From positions 1 to 26,520 of the forward strand of contig JBLNBX010000149.1 in the NCBI GenBank assembly GCA_050260275.1: 26,520 nucleotides of DNA. Reading direction: 5' to 3'. Below, piece after piece: positions 1 to 7,715 of this stretch. The number at the start of each line of letters is the position of its first letter. The first letter of the stretch is position 1. The DNA is from DATMXS01 sp050260275. Lineage in GTDB: Bacteria > Acidobacteriota > Terriglobia > Bryobacterales > Bryobacteraceae. The translations under genes were made by a program, and so were the position numbers. Below the pieces are notes generated by a model. The model saw nothing but the letters and a program-made list of their open reading frames with translations. It did no database searches and had not been told where the DNA came from.

Positions 1-99
1 GGGCGTTGCAAGCGCCCAGGCTGACGCCGCAAGCGCGGCCGCGGCCAGCGCCCGGGCGGCAAGCGGGCGCAGCCGGCTTGGCACCCGTTGCGCTCTCAT
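1..99 (-). CDS. Start of a secreted protein (partial, N-terminal 33 residues)
   Basis: An ATG at 99-97 overlaps the TGA of the upstream TPR gene (ATGA overlap) and stays open to the window edge. The 33 visible residues begin M-R-A-Q-R-V, carry five arginines in the first 16 residues, and continue into an alanine/leucine-rich hydrophobic stretch ending near A-W-A-L-A. That is a classical Sec signal peptide, so the product is probably exported. The 4-base overlap implies translational coupling with the TPR protein and so a shared pathway. Nothing of the mature protein is visible and I cannot name the family. In related bacteria, TPR genes of this kind often sit beside large secreted repeat proteins, but that is only an expectation here. 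Confidence 0.7.
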   Translation of the reverse strand, partial: MRAQRVPSRLRPLAARALAAAALAASAWALATP

Positions 100-1127
100 T
101 GCGCGGGCGGGCCTCCGCGCCCCGGCAGATCCATCAGCGATTCTTGCTGTTCCTGTTGAGCGAGCTTCTTCACCGCATCGAACTCAGCCTGGGCCTCCGC
201 ATCGCGCCCGGCAGAGAGTAACACCCTCCCCAGGCGATAATGCGCGTCCGGTTTCGACGGGTCGATGCGGATCGCCTCGCGGAAATGCTTCTCTGCGCCG
301 GCCTCATCGCCTTGGGAGGCGAGGATGATACCCAGGTCGAGATGCGCCAGGCGCGCATCGGGGTTCAGTCGCAACGCCGCGGCGAGCCTCTCCTTCGCGG
401 CCGCTGTGTTTCCAAGAGTCATCTCCGTGTCGCCGAGATAGACAAGAGAGTTCGTATGCTGCGGTTGAAGGGCGAGTTCGGCCAGGAACTCCCGGCGTGC
501 CTCATCCAGCCGCTTCTGCTTCCAGTACATGTAACCGAGCGCGAAGTGAGCCTCGCGCTGTGTGGGGGACACCCTTACCGCCGCCTCGAACTCTTTGGTA
601 GCCTCCTCGGTCTTGTTTGCCGCATCGAGCACCTCGCCCATCAGCATGTGCACGGGCGCCGAGTCCGGATTTCTGACGAGTAACTCGCGAAACTCGTCAA
701 TCGCGCGCTGCTGCTGGTTGGTCCACAGGTAGCACTGAGCCAGCTTGTAGCGGAGTTCCAGGCTGTCCGGCTGCGCGGCGACCGCCACTCTCAACTGTTC
801 CGCGGCGGGTGCGAACTTGCGCAGCCCAAAGTAAGTCATCCCGAGCAGGACGCGCGCCTGGAAGCTCTTTGGGTCGGCGGCCACCGCCCGTTCGAACGCC
901 GGTGCGGCTTCCGGAAGCCGGTTCAGCTTGAAGTAGGCGAGCCCGAGGTTGAGGTGGATGCCTGGCAGGGCGGGGTCTAGCTTGGCGGCGGCGCGGTAAT
1001 GCTTGATGGCAAGCTCGTACTTGCCCTCGCGCGCAAGCGCAAGCCCGGCTGCAGCCTCCGCGGCTGCTTTCGGGTCGGCGGCCCAGATACATCCTGCCAG
1101 TGCCAGGAGGAGTGCTGTCGCCCTCAT
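96..1127 (-). CDS. Exported TPR-repeat protein, possible lipoprotein
   Basis: The 343-residue product consists almost entirely of tetratricopeptide repeats. About nine 34-residue units can be read, with repeated A-x-x-x-[FY]-x-x-A-[LV]-x-x-x-P patterns. TPR arrays are protein-binding scaffolds. I chose the ATG at 1127 because it begins a short signal sequence (M-R-A-T-A-L-L-L-A-L-A-G-C). The L-A-G-C fits a lipobox, although the positively charged region is only one Arg. Signal peptidase I cleavage after W-A-A is the alternative. A longer in-frame TTG start at 1157 would fall in a -10-like element and precede the signal sequence, so it is unlikely. The C-terminus is a short Gln/Glu-rich and Pro/Gly-rich tail. 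It overlaps the next minus-strand gene by 4 bases. The repeat type is clear; the partner and function are unknown. Confidence 0.88.
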   Translation of the reverse strand: MRATALLLALAGCIWAADPKAAAEAAAGLALAREGKYELAIKHYRAAAKLDPALPGIHLNLGLAYFKLNRLPEAAPAFERAVAADPKSFQARVLLGMTYFGLRKFAPAAEQLRVAVAAQPDSLELRYKLAQCYLWTNQQQRAIDEFRELLVRNPDSAPVHMLMGEVLDAANKTEEATKEFEAAVRVSPTQREAHFALGYMYWKQKRLDEARREFLAELALQPQHTNSLVYLGDTEMTLGNTAAAKERLAAALRLNPDARLAHLDLGIILASQGDEAGAEKHFREAIRIDPSKPDAHYRLGRVLLSAGRDAEAQAEFDAVKKLAQQEQQESLMDLPGRGGPPAQ

Positions 1128-1156
1128 ACGCGGCTTCGCCCGCCTGTATCTACGCA

Positions 1157-1162
1157 AGTATA
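1157..1162 (-). promoter_or_regulatory. Candidate -10 box for the TPR gene
   Basis: TATACT on the minus strand matches TATAAT at five of six positions and lies 29 bases before the chosen ATG at 1127. No good -35 hexamer is seen at the expected distance, so this is only a candidate. Confidence 0.3.
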
Positions 1163-1256
1163 TACCGGGCTTGCCCGCTCGATGGCCCTCCAGGCCGTCA
1201 TTCCTGGCGGATAGGAGCCGCGACGGCCTCCGGCGCCGCCCCGCACACGGAGGAGC

Positions 1257-2117
1257 CTACTGCACTGGTTTCGTGCTCACCGCCCCGCTCGGCACGGTGG
1301 CGTCGTAACTGATCACCGCGTCCACGATGCCGATCTCCACGCGCCGGTTCTTGCGTCTCGCTTCCGCCGACGTGCCTTTCACGCGCGGGCTGCTCTTTCC
1401 ATAGCCCTTGCGGTCGATGATCTCCTCAGGCACGCCCGCACGGACCAGGTAATCCGCAACCGCGTTCGCTCGCCGCTCGGAGAGGCCCTGGTTGTACTCG
1501 TCCGTTCCGACGTCGTCCGTATGCCCGTACACGAACAGCCGGTACCCGTTCGAGGCCAGCAGCACGCCCGCTATGCGGCTCAGCAGCTCCCTGTTCTCTG
1601 GCTTGAGATCAGCCTTGTCGAAATCGAACTTGAAGGAGTCCTCCGCCAGATCGACTACCAGCCCGAGCGGCGTGCGGCGCGTCGGCGCGATGCGGCTGAG
1701 CGCCTCCTGCATTCGGTTCAGTTCTTCTTCTCGCTTCTTTCGCAGTTCGGCCAGCTCGGTCTCGGCTTCGCGCGCTGCCTCGCGCGCACGCGCTGCCTCG
1801 CTTTCGGCCGCGGCCGCGGCGCTTTGGGCGGCTCGCGCCCGCTCCACCGCGCTGTCGCGCGCGGATGCCATCTCCGCCGCCTCGGCCTTTGCGCGGCTCG
1901 CTTCTTCGCGGGCATCGCGCGCCATCCCGATCTGTGCGTCGAGTTTCTGCGAGTAGTCCGCCAGCCTGCGCTCCACAGCCACGGTGCGCTGCTCGATGCT
2001 TTCCAGGCCCCGGTTGATACTGCCGACTCTATCGATCAGCAGCCACATCAACGCGACGATAGCAATGAGCACACCCAGGGCAATGGGCGCTAGAACGAAT
2101 CTTTTCCAGGCTGCCAT
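1257..2117 (-). CDS. Inner-membrane-anchored OmpA/MotB-like peptidoglycan-binding protein
   Basis: The 286-residue product has three parts. Residues about 8-28 form one uncleaved hydrophobic helix after M-A-A-W-K-R. Residues about 30-150 are an Ala/Glu/Arg-rich heptad region that should form a long coiled coil. Residues about 160-280 are an OmpA C-terminal domain, with the F-D-F-D-K-A-D-L-K-P entry, the G-H-T-D-D-V-G loop and the L-S-E-R-R-A-N-A-V helix, which carries the peptidoglycan-binding Arg. The topology suggests an inner-membrane anchor, a spacer across the periplasm and a cell-wall-binding head, unlike a true outer-membrane OmpA. It is transcribed divergently from the isomerase gene across 94 bases. 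The domain call is firm; the cellular role (envelope tether or motor-like stator relative) is inferred. Confidence 0.9.
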   Translation of the reverse strand: MAAWKRFVLAPIALGVLIAIVALMWLLIDRVGSINRGLESIEQRTVAVERRLADYSQKLDAQIGMARDAREEASRAKAEAAEMASARDSAVERARAAQSAAAAAESEAARAREAAREAETELAELRKKREEELNRMQEALSRIAPTRRTPLGLVVDLAEDSFKFDFDKADLKPENRELLSRIAGVLLASNGYRLFVYGHTDDVGTDEYNQGLSERRANAVADYLVRAGVPEEIIDRKGYGKSSPRVKGTSAEARRKNRRVEIGIVDAVISYDATVPSGAVSTKPVQ

Positions 2118-2196
2118 GTCTACCTAGGATTGTCTCTCCGCAGCGCCGCTGTGCGCTAATCGAGTTGCGGCTCTGCCGTGCGGCTATTCCGGCGGA

Positions 2197-2202
2197 TACA
2201 AT
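2197..2202 (+). promoter_or_regulatory. Candidate -10 box, near-leaderless start
   Basis: TACAAT ends only 9 bases before the ATG at 2212, and no Shine-Dalgarno sequence lies between them. If used, transcription would begin about three bases before the start codon. The -35 region (about 2174-2179, TGCCGT) is weak. Confidence 0.35.
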
Positions 2203-2211
2203 GTCTCAGTC

Positions 2212-3075
2212 ATGCAAACCAGGCTTCGCACCGCCGCTATAGTCGATGAATTCTCCCCCACCGATCTCGAACGTGCCGCCGCCGCGATGTCGGCCATCGG
2301 CATGGACGGCGCGGAGCTGCGCGTCGTCTTCGGCAAGAACATTATGGACCTCGACGACGGCGAGATCCGCCGCGCGTGCGACATCCTCGCGAAGCACGGG
2401 CTCAGCGTCGTTTCGCTTTCTTCGCCGCTGCTGAAGTGCGTTCTGCCCGACGCGCCCGAAGTTGACCACCGCTTCCAGCAGGACGTCTTCGGCTCCACGC
2501 ACACCTTCGCGGACCAGCCGCGCCTGGCCGAGCGTGCCTTCCAGATCGCCGAAATCACCGGCGCTCGAATCATACGAGTCTTCTCCTACTGGCGCACCGT
2601 CGCTCCCGAGCAGGTCTTCGACCGCGTGGCCGCCGCTCTGGCCCGCCTCGCGGGCGACGCTGCCAGCCAGGGCATCACGATCGGCCTGGAGAACGAGCAC
2701 GCCTGCAGCATCGGAACCGCCGCTGAAGCTGCGCGCCTCCTGAATGCCGTGCCACATCCGAACCTCAAGCTCGTGTGGGATCCCGCTAACGCCTTCGTGG
2801 CTGGGGAAAAGCCGTTCCCGGATGGCTTCCGCAAGCTCCCCGTCTCGCGCATCGCGCACGTCCATGCGAAAGATTGCTTCGTAGACGGGCACACGCCATG
2901 CTGGGGACCCTTAGGCTGCTGCGGCATCGACTGGAAGGGACAGATCGCCGCGCTAATCTCCGGCGGCTACAACGGCTACATCAGCCTTGAGACGCACTGG
3001 CCTGGACCGCAGAATGATAAGTTCAATGCGAGCGTCATTTGCGGCTGGAACTTAAAGTACCTCGTTATGGGTTAG
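2212..3075 (+). CDS. Sugar phosphate isomerase/epimerase-like TIM-barrel protein
   Basis: The 287-residue product fits the xylose-isomerase-like AP-endonuclease-2 superfamily, whose members are single-domain TIM barrels acting on sugars, inositols or hydroxypyruvate. Candidate metal ligands are at the expected strand ends: Glu160 (I-G-L-E-N-E-H), Asp190 (V-W-D-P-A-N), His216 or His218 (H-V-H-A-K-D) and Glu260 (I-S-L-E-T-H). The length is typical and there is no signal peptide, so it should be cytoplasmic. The start is the first ATG after the divergent promoter region; there is no ribosome binding site, but a -10-like TACAAT lies just upstream. It appears monocistronic and converges on the CoA-binding gene. 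The exact substrate cannot be read from the sequence. Confidence 0.88.
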   Translation: MQTRLRTAAIVDEFSPTDLERAAAAMSAIGMDGAELRVVFGKNIMDLDDGEIRRACDILAKHGLSVVSLSSPLLKCVLPDAPEVDHRFQQDVFGSTHTFADQPRLAERAFQIAEITGARIIRVFSYWRTVAPEQVFDRVAAALARLAGDAASQGITIGLENEHACSIGTAAEAARLLNAVPHPNLKLVWDPANAFVAGEKPFPDGFRKLPVSRIAHVHAKDCFVDGHTPCWGPLGCCGIDWKGQIAALISGGYNGYISLETHWPGPQNDKFNASVICGWNLKYLVMG

Positions 3076-3148
3076 CGCTGGCTGCACCTCCAACGGCTGC
3101 GCTATGCAATAACGTCGGTTCTGTGCAGAGGCCTGGCTTATCGAGCAG

Positions 3149-3178
3149 CCAGATAGACTATTCCCGCCAGATAGACTA
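3149..3178. repeat. Short direct repeat (12 bases, two copies)
   Basis: CCAGATAGACTA occurs at 3149-3160 and again at 3167-3178, in the gap between the converging isomerase and CoA-binding genes. The copies are exact. The function is unknown and chance slippage is possible. Confidence 0.6.
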
Positions 3179-3225
3179 GCTGCGACCAGACCCATGTGTA
3201 TGGGCCTTGTCCGCGGTGTGTTGGG

Positions 3226-3263
3226 GGCGGACTTCATTCCGCGCGGAGCTTCATCTCCGCACC
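3226..3263. repeat. Double-hairpin intergenic repeat, copy 1
   Basis: This is a 38-base element of two adjacent small inverted repeats with TTCA-type centres (GGACTTCATTCC and GGAGCTTCATCTCC). It matches 18648-18685 with only four differences. It overlaps the end of the CoA-binding gene on the minus strand, so that gene's TGA stop (3251-3253) lies inside the second hairpin. It resembles REP-type elements in size and symmetry. Confidence 0.75.
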
Positions 3264-3745
3264 GGCCCGCGCATCTGCTGCGGTTCTCCCGCTGTCCTCA
3301 ACGCTATCCACCCGTGCAGCCTGTGAAACCAGGCCGTCCCCGGCAGGAACATGTACGGGCAGTACCCGGCCACCAGCTCGACGCCGTTGTCCCGGCACAG
3401 TTCGCTCACCCGGGGGTCAACCCGCTTGGGACCCAACACACCCCACACCCATACGCGCCTGACACCCGCCTCGATCGAGTCGCGCACCGCGCCCTCTATC
3501 GCTCCGGAAGGTAAAATTATCAGCGCCCCATCCGGCCGCGGTTCCACCTCCCGCACGCTCGCGAAGCACCTCTTTCCTTTTATTTCGCTCGTGTTCGGGT
3601 TCACCGGCACGGCGTCGTAGCCGCGTTTCAGCAGCTCTCGAAATACCCAGCGGCTGAAACCTTTGGGGTCGCGGCTCACGCCTACTACGGCAATGCGGTG
3701 TTGCGCGAGGAACCGTTCAGCCGCGCTCGTGCGTCCTTCGGGCAT
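3251..3745 (-). CDS. CoA-binding (Rossmann-fold) domain protein
   Basis: The 164-residue product matches the small CoA-binding domain family (YccU-like, related to the N-terminal domain of succinyl-CoA synthetase alpha). Visible features are the strand and turn I-A-V-V-G-V-S-R-D-P at residues 18-27, G-Y-D-A-V-P-V-N-P-N at 42-51, and V-W-V-W-G-V-L-G-P near 110. The family typically binds CoA or nucleotides through a Rossmann fold; the physiological role is poorly known. It is cytoplasmic, with no signal sequence. The last four codons and the stop lie in an intergenic hairpin repeat, so the C-terminus may have been altered by repeat insertion. The ATG follows a -10-like TAAAAT by only 5 bases and has no ribosome binding site, suggesting a leaderless transcript. 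Confidence 0.87.
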   Translation of the reverse strand: MPEGRTSAAERFLAQHRIAVVGVSRDPKGFSRWVFRELLKRGYDAVPVNPNTSEIKGKRCFASVREVEPRPDGALIILPSGAIEGAVRDSIEAGVRRVWVWGVLGPKRVDPRVSELCRDNGVELVAGYCPYMFLPGTAWFHRLHGWIALRTAGEPQQMRGPVRR

Positions 3746-3750
3746 GTTTC

Positions 3751-3756
3751 ATTTTA
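3751..3756 (-). promoter_or_regulatory. Candidate -10 box, leaderless start of the CoA-binding gene
   Basis: TAAAAT on the minus strand is separated from the ATG (3745-3743) by five bases, GAAAC. This places the predicted transcription start at or within the start codon. No Shine-Dalgarno sequence is present. The -35 region is weak. Confidence 0.4.
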
Positions 3757-3804
3757 CCGGCTGCTGCGATGCTATCCTGAGTACATACGAGGGGCTAGTG
3801 GAAA

Positions 3805-4605
3805 ATGCGGTTCCGTAACTATATTCGGGCCGCCGCCGCAGCCGTCTGCCTGTGGGGCGGGTTGTTTGCTTTCCAGCAGGTGGGTTTCCGCGTTCCCACC
3901 GACTACGACAATGACGGTGCGCCAATCCCCCCAGATGCGAACGAGAAGACGGAATGGGCATTTGCGCGCCTGAAGTACCCCTCATGGGGCCGGCGCTGGT
4001 ATAGCTCCCGTTCCTGGATGGTCGACTACCCGAAAGCCGATCGCCAGTTTGTCCAGGGAGTCCGCCGGCTCACCCGCATCCATACTTGCGCCGGCGAGCG
4101 CGTTATCGACCTCGACACCGATGAGATTTTCTACTGGCCCTGGGTCTACGTCGTCGAACCCGGCCAGTGGCGCCTCACCGACGAGCAGGCCGCACGTCTG
4201 CGTGAGTACATGCTGCGGGGCGGCTTTCTCTTCTTCGACGACTTCCACGGCACCCGCGAGTGGCAGATATTCGAGGCCGGCATCGCGCGGATTTTCCCTG
4301 ACCGCCAGATTGTCGACATCGCCGACACCGACGAGATCTTCCACGTTCTGTACGACATGGACGAGCGCGTGCAGGTGCCAGGCATTCAGTATTGGTACAG
4401 CGGCCGCACTTGGGAACGCGACGGCATCGATCCCAAGTGGCGTGGCATCTACGACGATAAAGGCCGCCTCATGATGGCCATCCACCACAACATGGACCTG
4501 GGGGACGCCTGGGAATGGGCCGACCACCCAAGCTACCCCGAAGCCTGGGCTTCGCAGGCTTACAGGACGGGCATTAACTCCATCATTTACGCAATGACCC
4601 ACTGA
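3805..4605 (+). CDS. DUF4159 domain protein, first gene of the MoxR/vWA operon
   Basis: The 266-residue product has an N-terminal hydrophobic segment (residues about 8-23) that may be a signal peptide, then a DUF4159 domain. Recognisable parts are F-A-R-L-K-Y-P, the D-Y-P-K-A-D-R-Q-F segment, L-R-G-G-F-L-F-F-D-D-F-H-G and H-N-M-D-L-G-D-A-W-E-W. The family has a class I glutamine-amidotransferase-like fold and is typically encoded with MoxR/BatA genes; no activity is established. The ATG at 3805 is preceded by a loose GAGGGG about 15 bases upstream. The next gene begins 9 bases after its stop, so it heads the operon that runs to about 16805. It is probably periplasmic or anchored on the periplasmic side. 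In many relatives this domain is fused to a larger membrane protein. Confidence 0.85.
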   Translation: MRFRNYIRAAAAAVCLWGGLFAFQQVGFRVPTDYDNDGAPIPPDANEKTEWAFARLKYPSWGRRWYSSRSWMVDYPKADRQFVQGVRRLTRIHTCAGERVIDLDTDEIFYWPWVYVVEPGQWRLTDEQAARLREYMLRGGFLFFDDFHGTREWQIFEAGIARIFPDRQIVDIADTDEIFHVLYDMDERVQVPGIQYWYSGRTWERDGIDPKWRGIYDDKGRLMMAIHHNMDLGDAWEWADHPSYPEAWASQAYRTGINSIIYAMTH

Positions 4606-4614
4606 GACCCGCCC

Positions 4615-6843
4615 ATGTTCGACTGGCTATTCAACCATCCGTGGACGGCGTTCTCCAGGGGAGACCTGCTCTTCCTGTCCGGCTGGCCGGCTTGGCTGCT
4701 GATCGCGGCAATTGCGGCGGCGGCAGCGGCGCTTGCGGCTTCCGTGCTGCGCGTGCGCAGCGCCCGCCGCGCGGCGCTCTGGGGCTTGCAGGCGGCCTTC
4801 GTTTCCCTGCTGATCCTTATGCTGTGGCGTCCCGCAGTGAGCGTATCCGCCCTGAAGCCGCATGCGAACATCATCGCCGTTCTCGTGGATGACTCCCGCA
4901 GCATGGCGATCCGTGAAGACGGGCGGGCGCGCATCGATGCCGTCAAGGAGTTGCTCGCCGGAAGCGCGCTGGCGGACCTTTCCTCCCGGTACGACGTACG
5001 GCTCTACCGTTTCTCGAACTCGGCCGAACGCATCGAGAACGCCGCCGCGCTCCAGGCCTCCGGCTCCTCATCGCGTATCGGCGAGGCGCTCGACCGCGTG
5101 GCCGCCGACGCCGCCAGCGTGCCCATCGGCGCGGTCGTATTGCTGAGCGATGGCGGCGACAGTTCCGGCGGCATCGACCGGGACAGCGTCGGCCGGCTCC
5201 GCCTCCGCCGCATTCCGGTGCACGCCGTGGGTTTCGGGCGCGAGTCGGCCGGGCGCGATGTTGAGATCGCCGGCATCACGATTCCGAGGCGCGTTCTGCC
5301 TGGCTCGCGGGTCCGCGTTGAGGTTGCGCTACGCTCATCCGGCTTCAAAGAAACGAAAACCCGCATCAGCGTGCGCGACTCGGGCAGCGTGCTCGCCTCG
5401 CGCGATATCACTCTCACGGGCGTCGAGCAGAATGAGACGCTCGAGTTCAGCGCGGGCGAAGCTGGCGCGCGGACGCTCGAAATCGCCGTCGCTCCCGTCG
5501 CCGGAGAAGAGAACACCGCGAACAACCGTGTTACCCGCATCATGGCCATCGATGCGCGCAGGCCGCGCATCCTTTATGTAGAAGGCGAGCCGCGCTGGGA
5601 GTACAAGTTCATCCGCCGCGCGATGGACGACGATGCCGCGGTGAGCGTCGTCTCGATGCTGCGCACCACCGAGAACAAGATCTATCGCCAAGGCATACGG
5701 GATGCCGCCGAACTCCAGACGGGTTTCCCGTCATCGCCCGAAGAGCTGTTCCGCTACGACGGCCTCGTCATCGGAAGCGTGGACAGTAGCTGGTTTACCG
5801 TTTCCCAGCAGGAGGCTATCCGGCAGTTCGCGGCGGTCCGCGGGGGCGGCGTGTTGTTCCTCGGCGGCCGCGCGGGGCTGGCCGACGGGGGCTACGGCCG
5901 CGGCCCGCTGGCGGAAATGCTCCCGCTCGAGCTGCCCGAGCGCCGCGGCACTTTCCACCGCGACCCTGCCGCGCCCCGCTTGACCTCCGCCGGCATAGAG
6001 AGCCCCATCGTGCGGCTCGTGAACGACCCCTCGGCGAACGCGTCCCGCTGGCAGAGCCTGCCGCCTCTTGCCGATTACCAGGAAACCGGCGCTCCGAAGC
6101 CCGCCGCGGTTGTCCTCGCCGAGATGACCGTTGGCAACCGCACCATGCCGCTGCTCGCTATCGAGAACTATGGGCGCGGCCGGACAGCTATCCTCGCCAC
6201 CGGCGGCACCTGGCGATGGCAAATGCGCCTGGACCACGCCGACCAGACACACGAAACCTTCTGGCGCCAGTTGCTCCGCTGGGTGGTGGAGGGGACGCCC
6301 AGCCCTGTAGAGGCGGTCACGCCGCTCGACGTGCTTTCGGATGACACCCGGCTGCGGCTCCGCGCCGAGGTGCGCGACGCCGGTTTCCGTCCAGCGCCGG
6401 ACGCGCGCGTCGAGGCGCGCATCCTCGCGCCAGGCGGAGCGGCGTCCACCGTCGAGCTTGCGCCAAACAGCGAAGAACCGGGCGTCTACACCGCCGAATG
6501 GAACGCGGCGGCGCCAGGATCCTACGTTGCCGAGGTTGTCGCCTGGCGCGGTGAGGAGGAACTCGGGCGCGATGCGGTCACGGTGCTGCGAGAGGACGGT
6601 GTGGCGGAGAACTTTCGCACCGCGCAGAACCGCCCGCTGCTCGAGACGCTCGCCGCTGAAACCGGCGGGGGTTACTATCGCCCATCGGAGGCATCCAAGC
6701 TGGCAAGAGACATCGAATTTTCGGAGGCGGGGGTGACGGTGCGCGAGGCGCGCGACATCTGGAACGTTCCTGCAATGCTGATCCTAGCTCTGATGGTGCG
6801 CTCGGCTGAATGGCTGCTCCGGCGGCGCTGGGGGTTTGTATGA
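4615..6843 (+). CDS. Membrane protein with vWA-like and glutamine-amidotransferase-like domains
   Basis: The 742-residue product starts with two transmembrane helices (about 24-45 and 53-72). A vWA-like domain follows, with a metal-site motif D92-x-S94-x-S96 (V-D-D-S-R-S-M) and L-L-S-D-G-G-D around Asp179. Next come a beta-rich immunoglobulin-like region, then an amidotransferase-like fold from about residue 316 (R-I-L-Y-V-E-G-E-P-R-W-E-Y-K-F) through G-G-G-V-L-F-L-G-G-R. A second beta-rich region and a last transmembrane helix (about 717-737) close the protein. Such proteins sit in BatA/MoxR clusters and are thought to present vWA domains to the periplasm. The gene starts 9 bases after DUF4159 and overlaps the next gene by 4 bases. 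The domain order is clear and the function is not known. Confidence 0.87.
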   Translation: MFDWLFNHPWTAFSRGDLLFLSGWPAWLLIAAIAAAAAALAASVLRVRSARRAALWGLQAAFVSLLILMLWRPAVSVSALKPHANIIAVLVDDSRSMAIREDGRARIDAVKELLAGSALADLSSRYDVRLYRFSNSAERIENAAALQASGSSSRIGEALDRVAADAASVPIGAVVLLSDGGDSSGGIDRDSVGRLRLRRIPVHAVGFGRESAGRDVEIAGITIPRRVLPGSRVRVEVALRSSGFKETKTRISVRDSGSVLASRDITLTGVEQNETLEFSAGEAGARTLEIAVAPVAGEENTANNRVTRIMAIDARRPRILYVEGEPRWEYKFIRRAMDDDAAVSVVSMLRTTENKIYRQGIRDAAELQTGFPSSPEELFRYDGLVIGSVDSSWFTVSQQEAIRQFAAVRGGGVLFLGGRAGLADGGYGRGPLAEMLPLELPERRGTFHRDPAAPRLTSAGIESPIVRLVNDPSANASRWQSLPPLADYQETGAPKPAAVVLAEMTVGNRTMPLLAIENYGRGRTAILATGGTWRWQMRLDHADQTHETFWRQLLRWVVEGTPSPVEAVTPLDVLSDDTRLRLRAEVRDAGFRPAPDARVEARILAPGGAASTVELAPNSEEPGVYTAEWNAAAPGSYVAEVVAWRGEEELGRDAVTVLREDGVAENFRTAQNRPLLETLAAETGGGYYRPSEASKLARDIEFSEAGVTVREARDIWNVPAMLILALMVRSAEWLLRRRWGFV

Positions 6844-7715
6844 CGAACGCGCCGCGGGCACGATGGGCAGTGCTTGGCTCTGCCTGCCTTGTGCTCGCCG
6901 TTACGCCGGCTCTCGCCGAAACCCACTCGGTGGTCATCGGCGGCCTTGGCGGCGATCCCGAGTTCGCCAAGCGCTTCGAGTCCTGGTCCGCCGAGATCGC
7001 CAAAGCGCTCCCCGGCACGCTTGTGTTCAACAATGCGACCGCCGCCCAGGTCCGTTCGGCTCTCTCTAGCCTCGCGCAGCGCTCCACTCCGCAGGACGAC
7101 GTCGTCGTCATGCTCATCGGCCACGGCACCTTCGATGGCCACGTCTACAAGTTCAACCTGCGCGGGCCCGATCTCACAGCTCAGCAACTTGCCGAGCTGC
7201 TCGACGCCATCCCTTCGTCGCGCCAGCTCGTCGTCAACATGACAAGCGCGAGCGGCGCCGGCCTCGACGCCCTCCGCAAACCAGACCGCATCGTCATCAC
7301 TGCCACCCGCAGCGGCACCGAAAAAAACGCCACCATATTCGCCCGATACTGGGCCGAGGCGCTGCGCAACCCATCCGCGGACACCGACAAGAACGAAAGC
7401 ATCTCAGCCCTCGAAGCTTTCCGCTTCGCCGAGGACCGCGTGGCCCGCTTCTACAAGGAACAGAACCGCCTCGCCACAGAGCACCCGCGCATCGAGGGCA
7501 ACGGCGCGGCCTTCGTGCTGGCGCGCTACGGGCAGACCGCTGCGGCCAGTTCCGATCCGGAAAAAGCCCGGTTGCTCGCCCGCCGCGAGCAGCTCGAGCG
7601 CGACATAGAGGATCTCAAGACGCGCAAAGCTGCGATGACGGACGCTGCGTATCGACGCCGCCTCACCGCGCTGCTTCTTGAACTCGCCCGCGTTCAGGAG
7701 GCGCTAGATAAGTGA
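6840..7715 (+). CDS. Exported caspase/C13-fold-like protein with Ser at the expected catalytic Cys
   Basis: The 291-residue product has a signal peptide (residues 1-26, ending A-L-A before E-T-H). A domain resembling the caspase/legumain fold follows: strand V-V-V-M-L-I-G-H-G with the usual His95-Gly96, then strand L-V-V-N-M-T-S-A-S-G-A (129-140), where caspase-like peptidases carry C-x-S-G. Here Ser136 occupies the Cys position, so cysteine-protease activity is not expected. Residues about 241-290 form a charged coiled coil. The start at 6840 was preferred over a longer frame because ATG overlaps the upstream TGA and begins a signal peptide. The stop overlaps the next gene by 4 bases. The fold assignment is by motif; a Ser-hydrolase or binding role is possible. 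Confidence 0.75.
   Translation: MTNAPRARWAVLGSACLVLAVTPALAETHSVVIGGLGGDPEFAKRFESWSAEIAKALPGTLVFNNATAAQVRSALSSLAQRSTPQDDVVVMLIGHGTFDGHVYKFNLRGPDLTAQQLAELLDAIPSSRQLVVNMTSASGAGLDALRKPDRIVITATRSGTEKNATIFARYWAEALRNPSADTDKNESISALEAFRFAEDRVARFYKEQNRLATEHPRIEGNGAAFVLARYGQTAAASSDPEKARLLARREQLERDIEDLKTRKAAMTDAAYRRRLTALLLELARVQEALDK

Noticed and set aside
240..683. Plus-strand open frame opposite the TPR gene
   Set aside because: It mirrors the strongly patterned TPR reading on the minus strand, and its own sequence shows no domain, signal or ribosome binding site.
1492..2093. Long plus-strand frames opposite the OmpA gene
   Set aside because: The Ser/Arg-rich or low-complexity translations are what GC-rich antisense frames give; the minus-strand OmpA domain is unmistakable.
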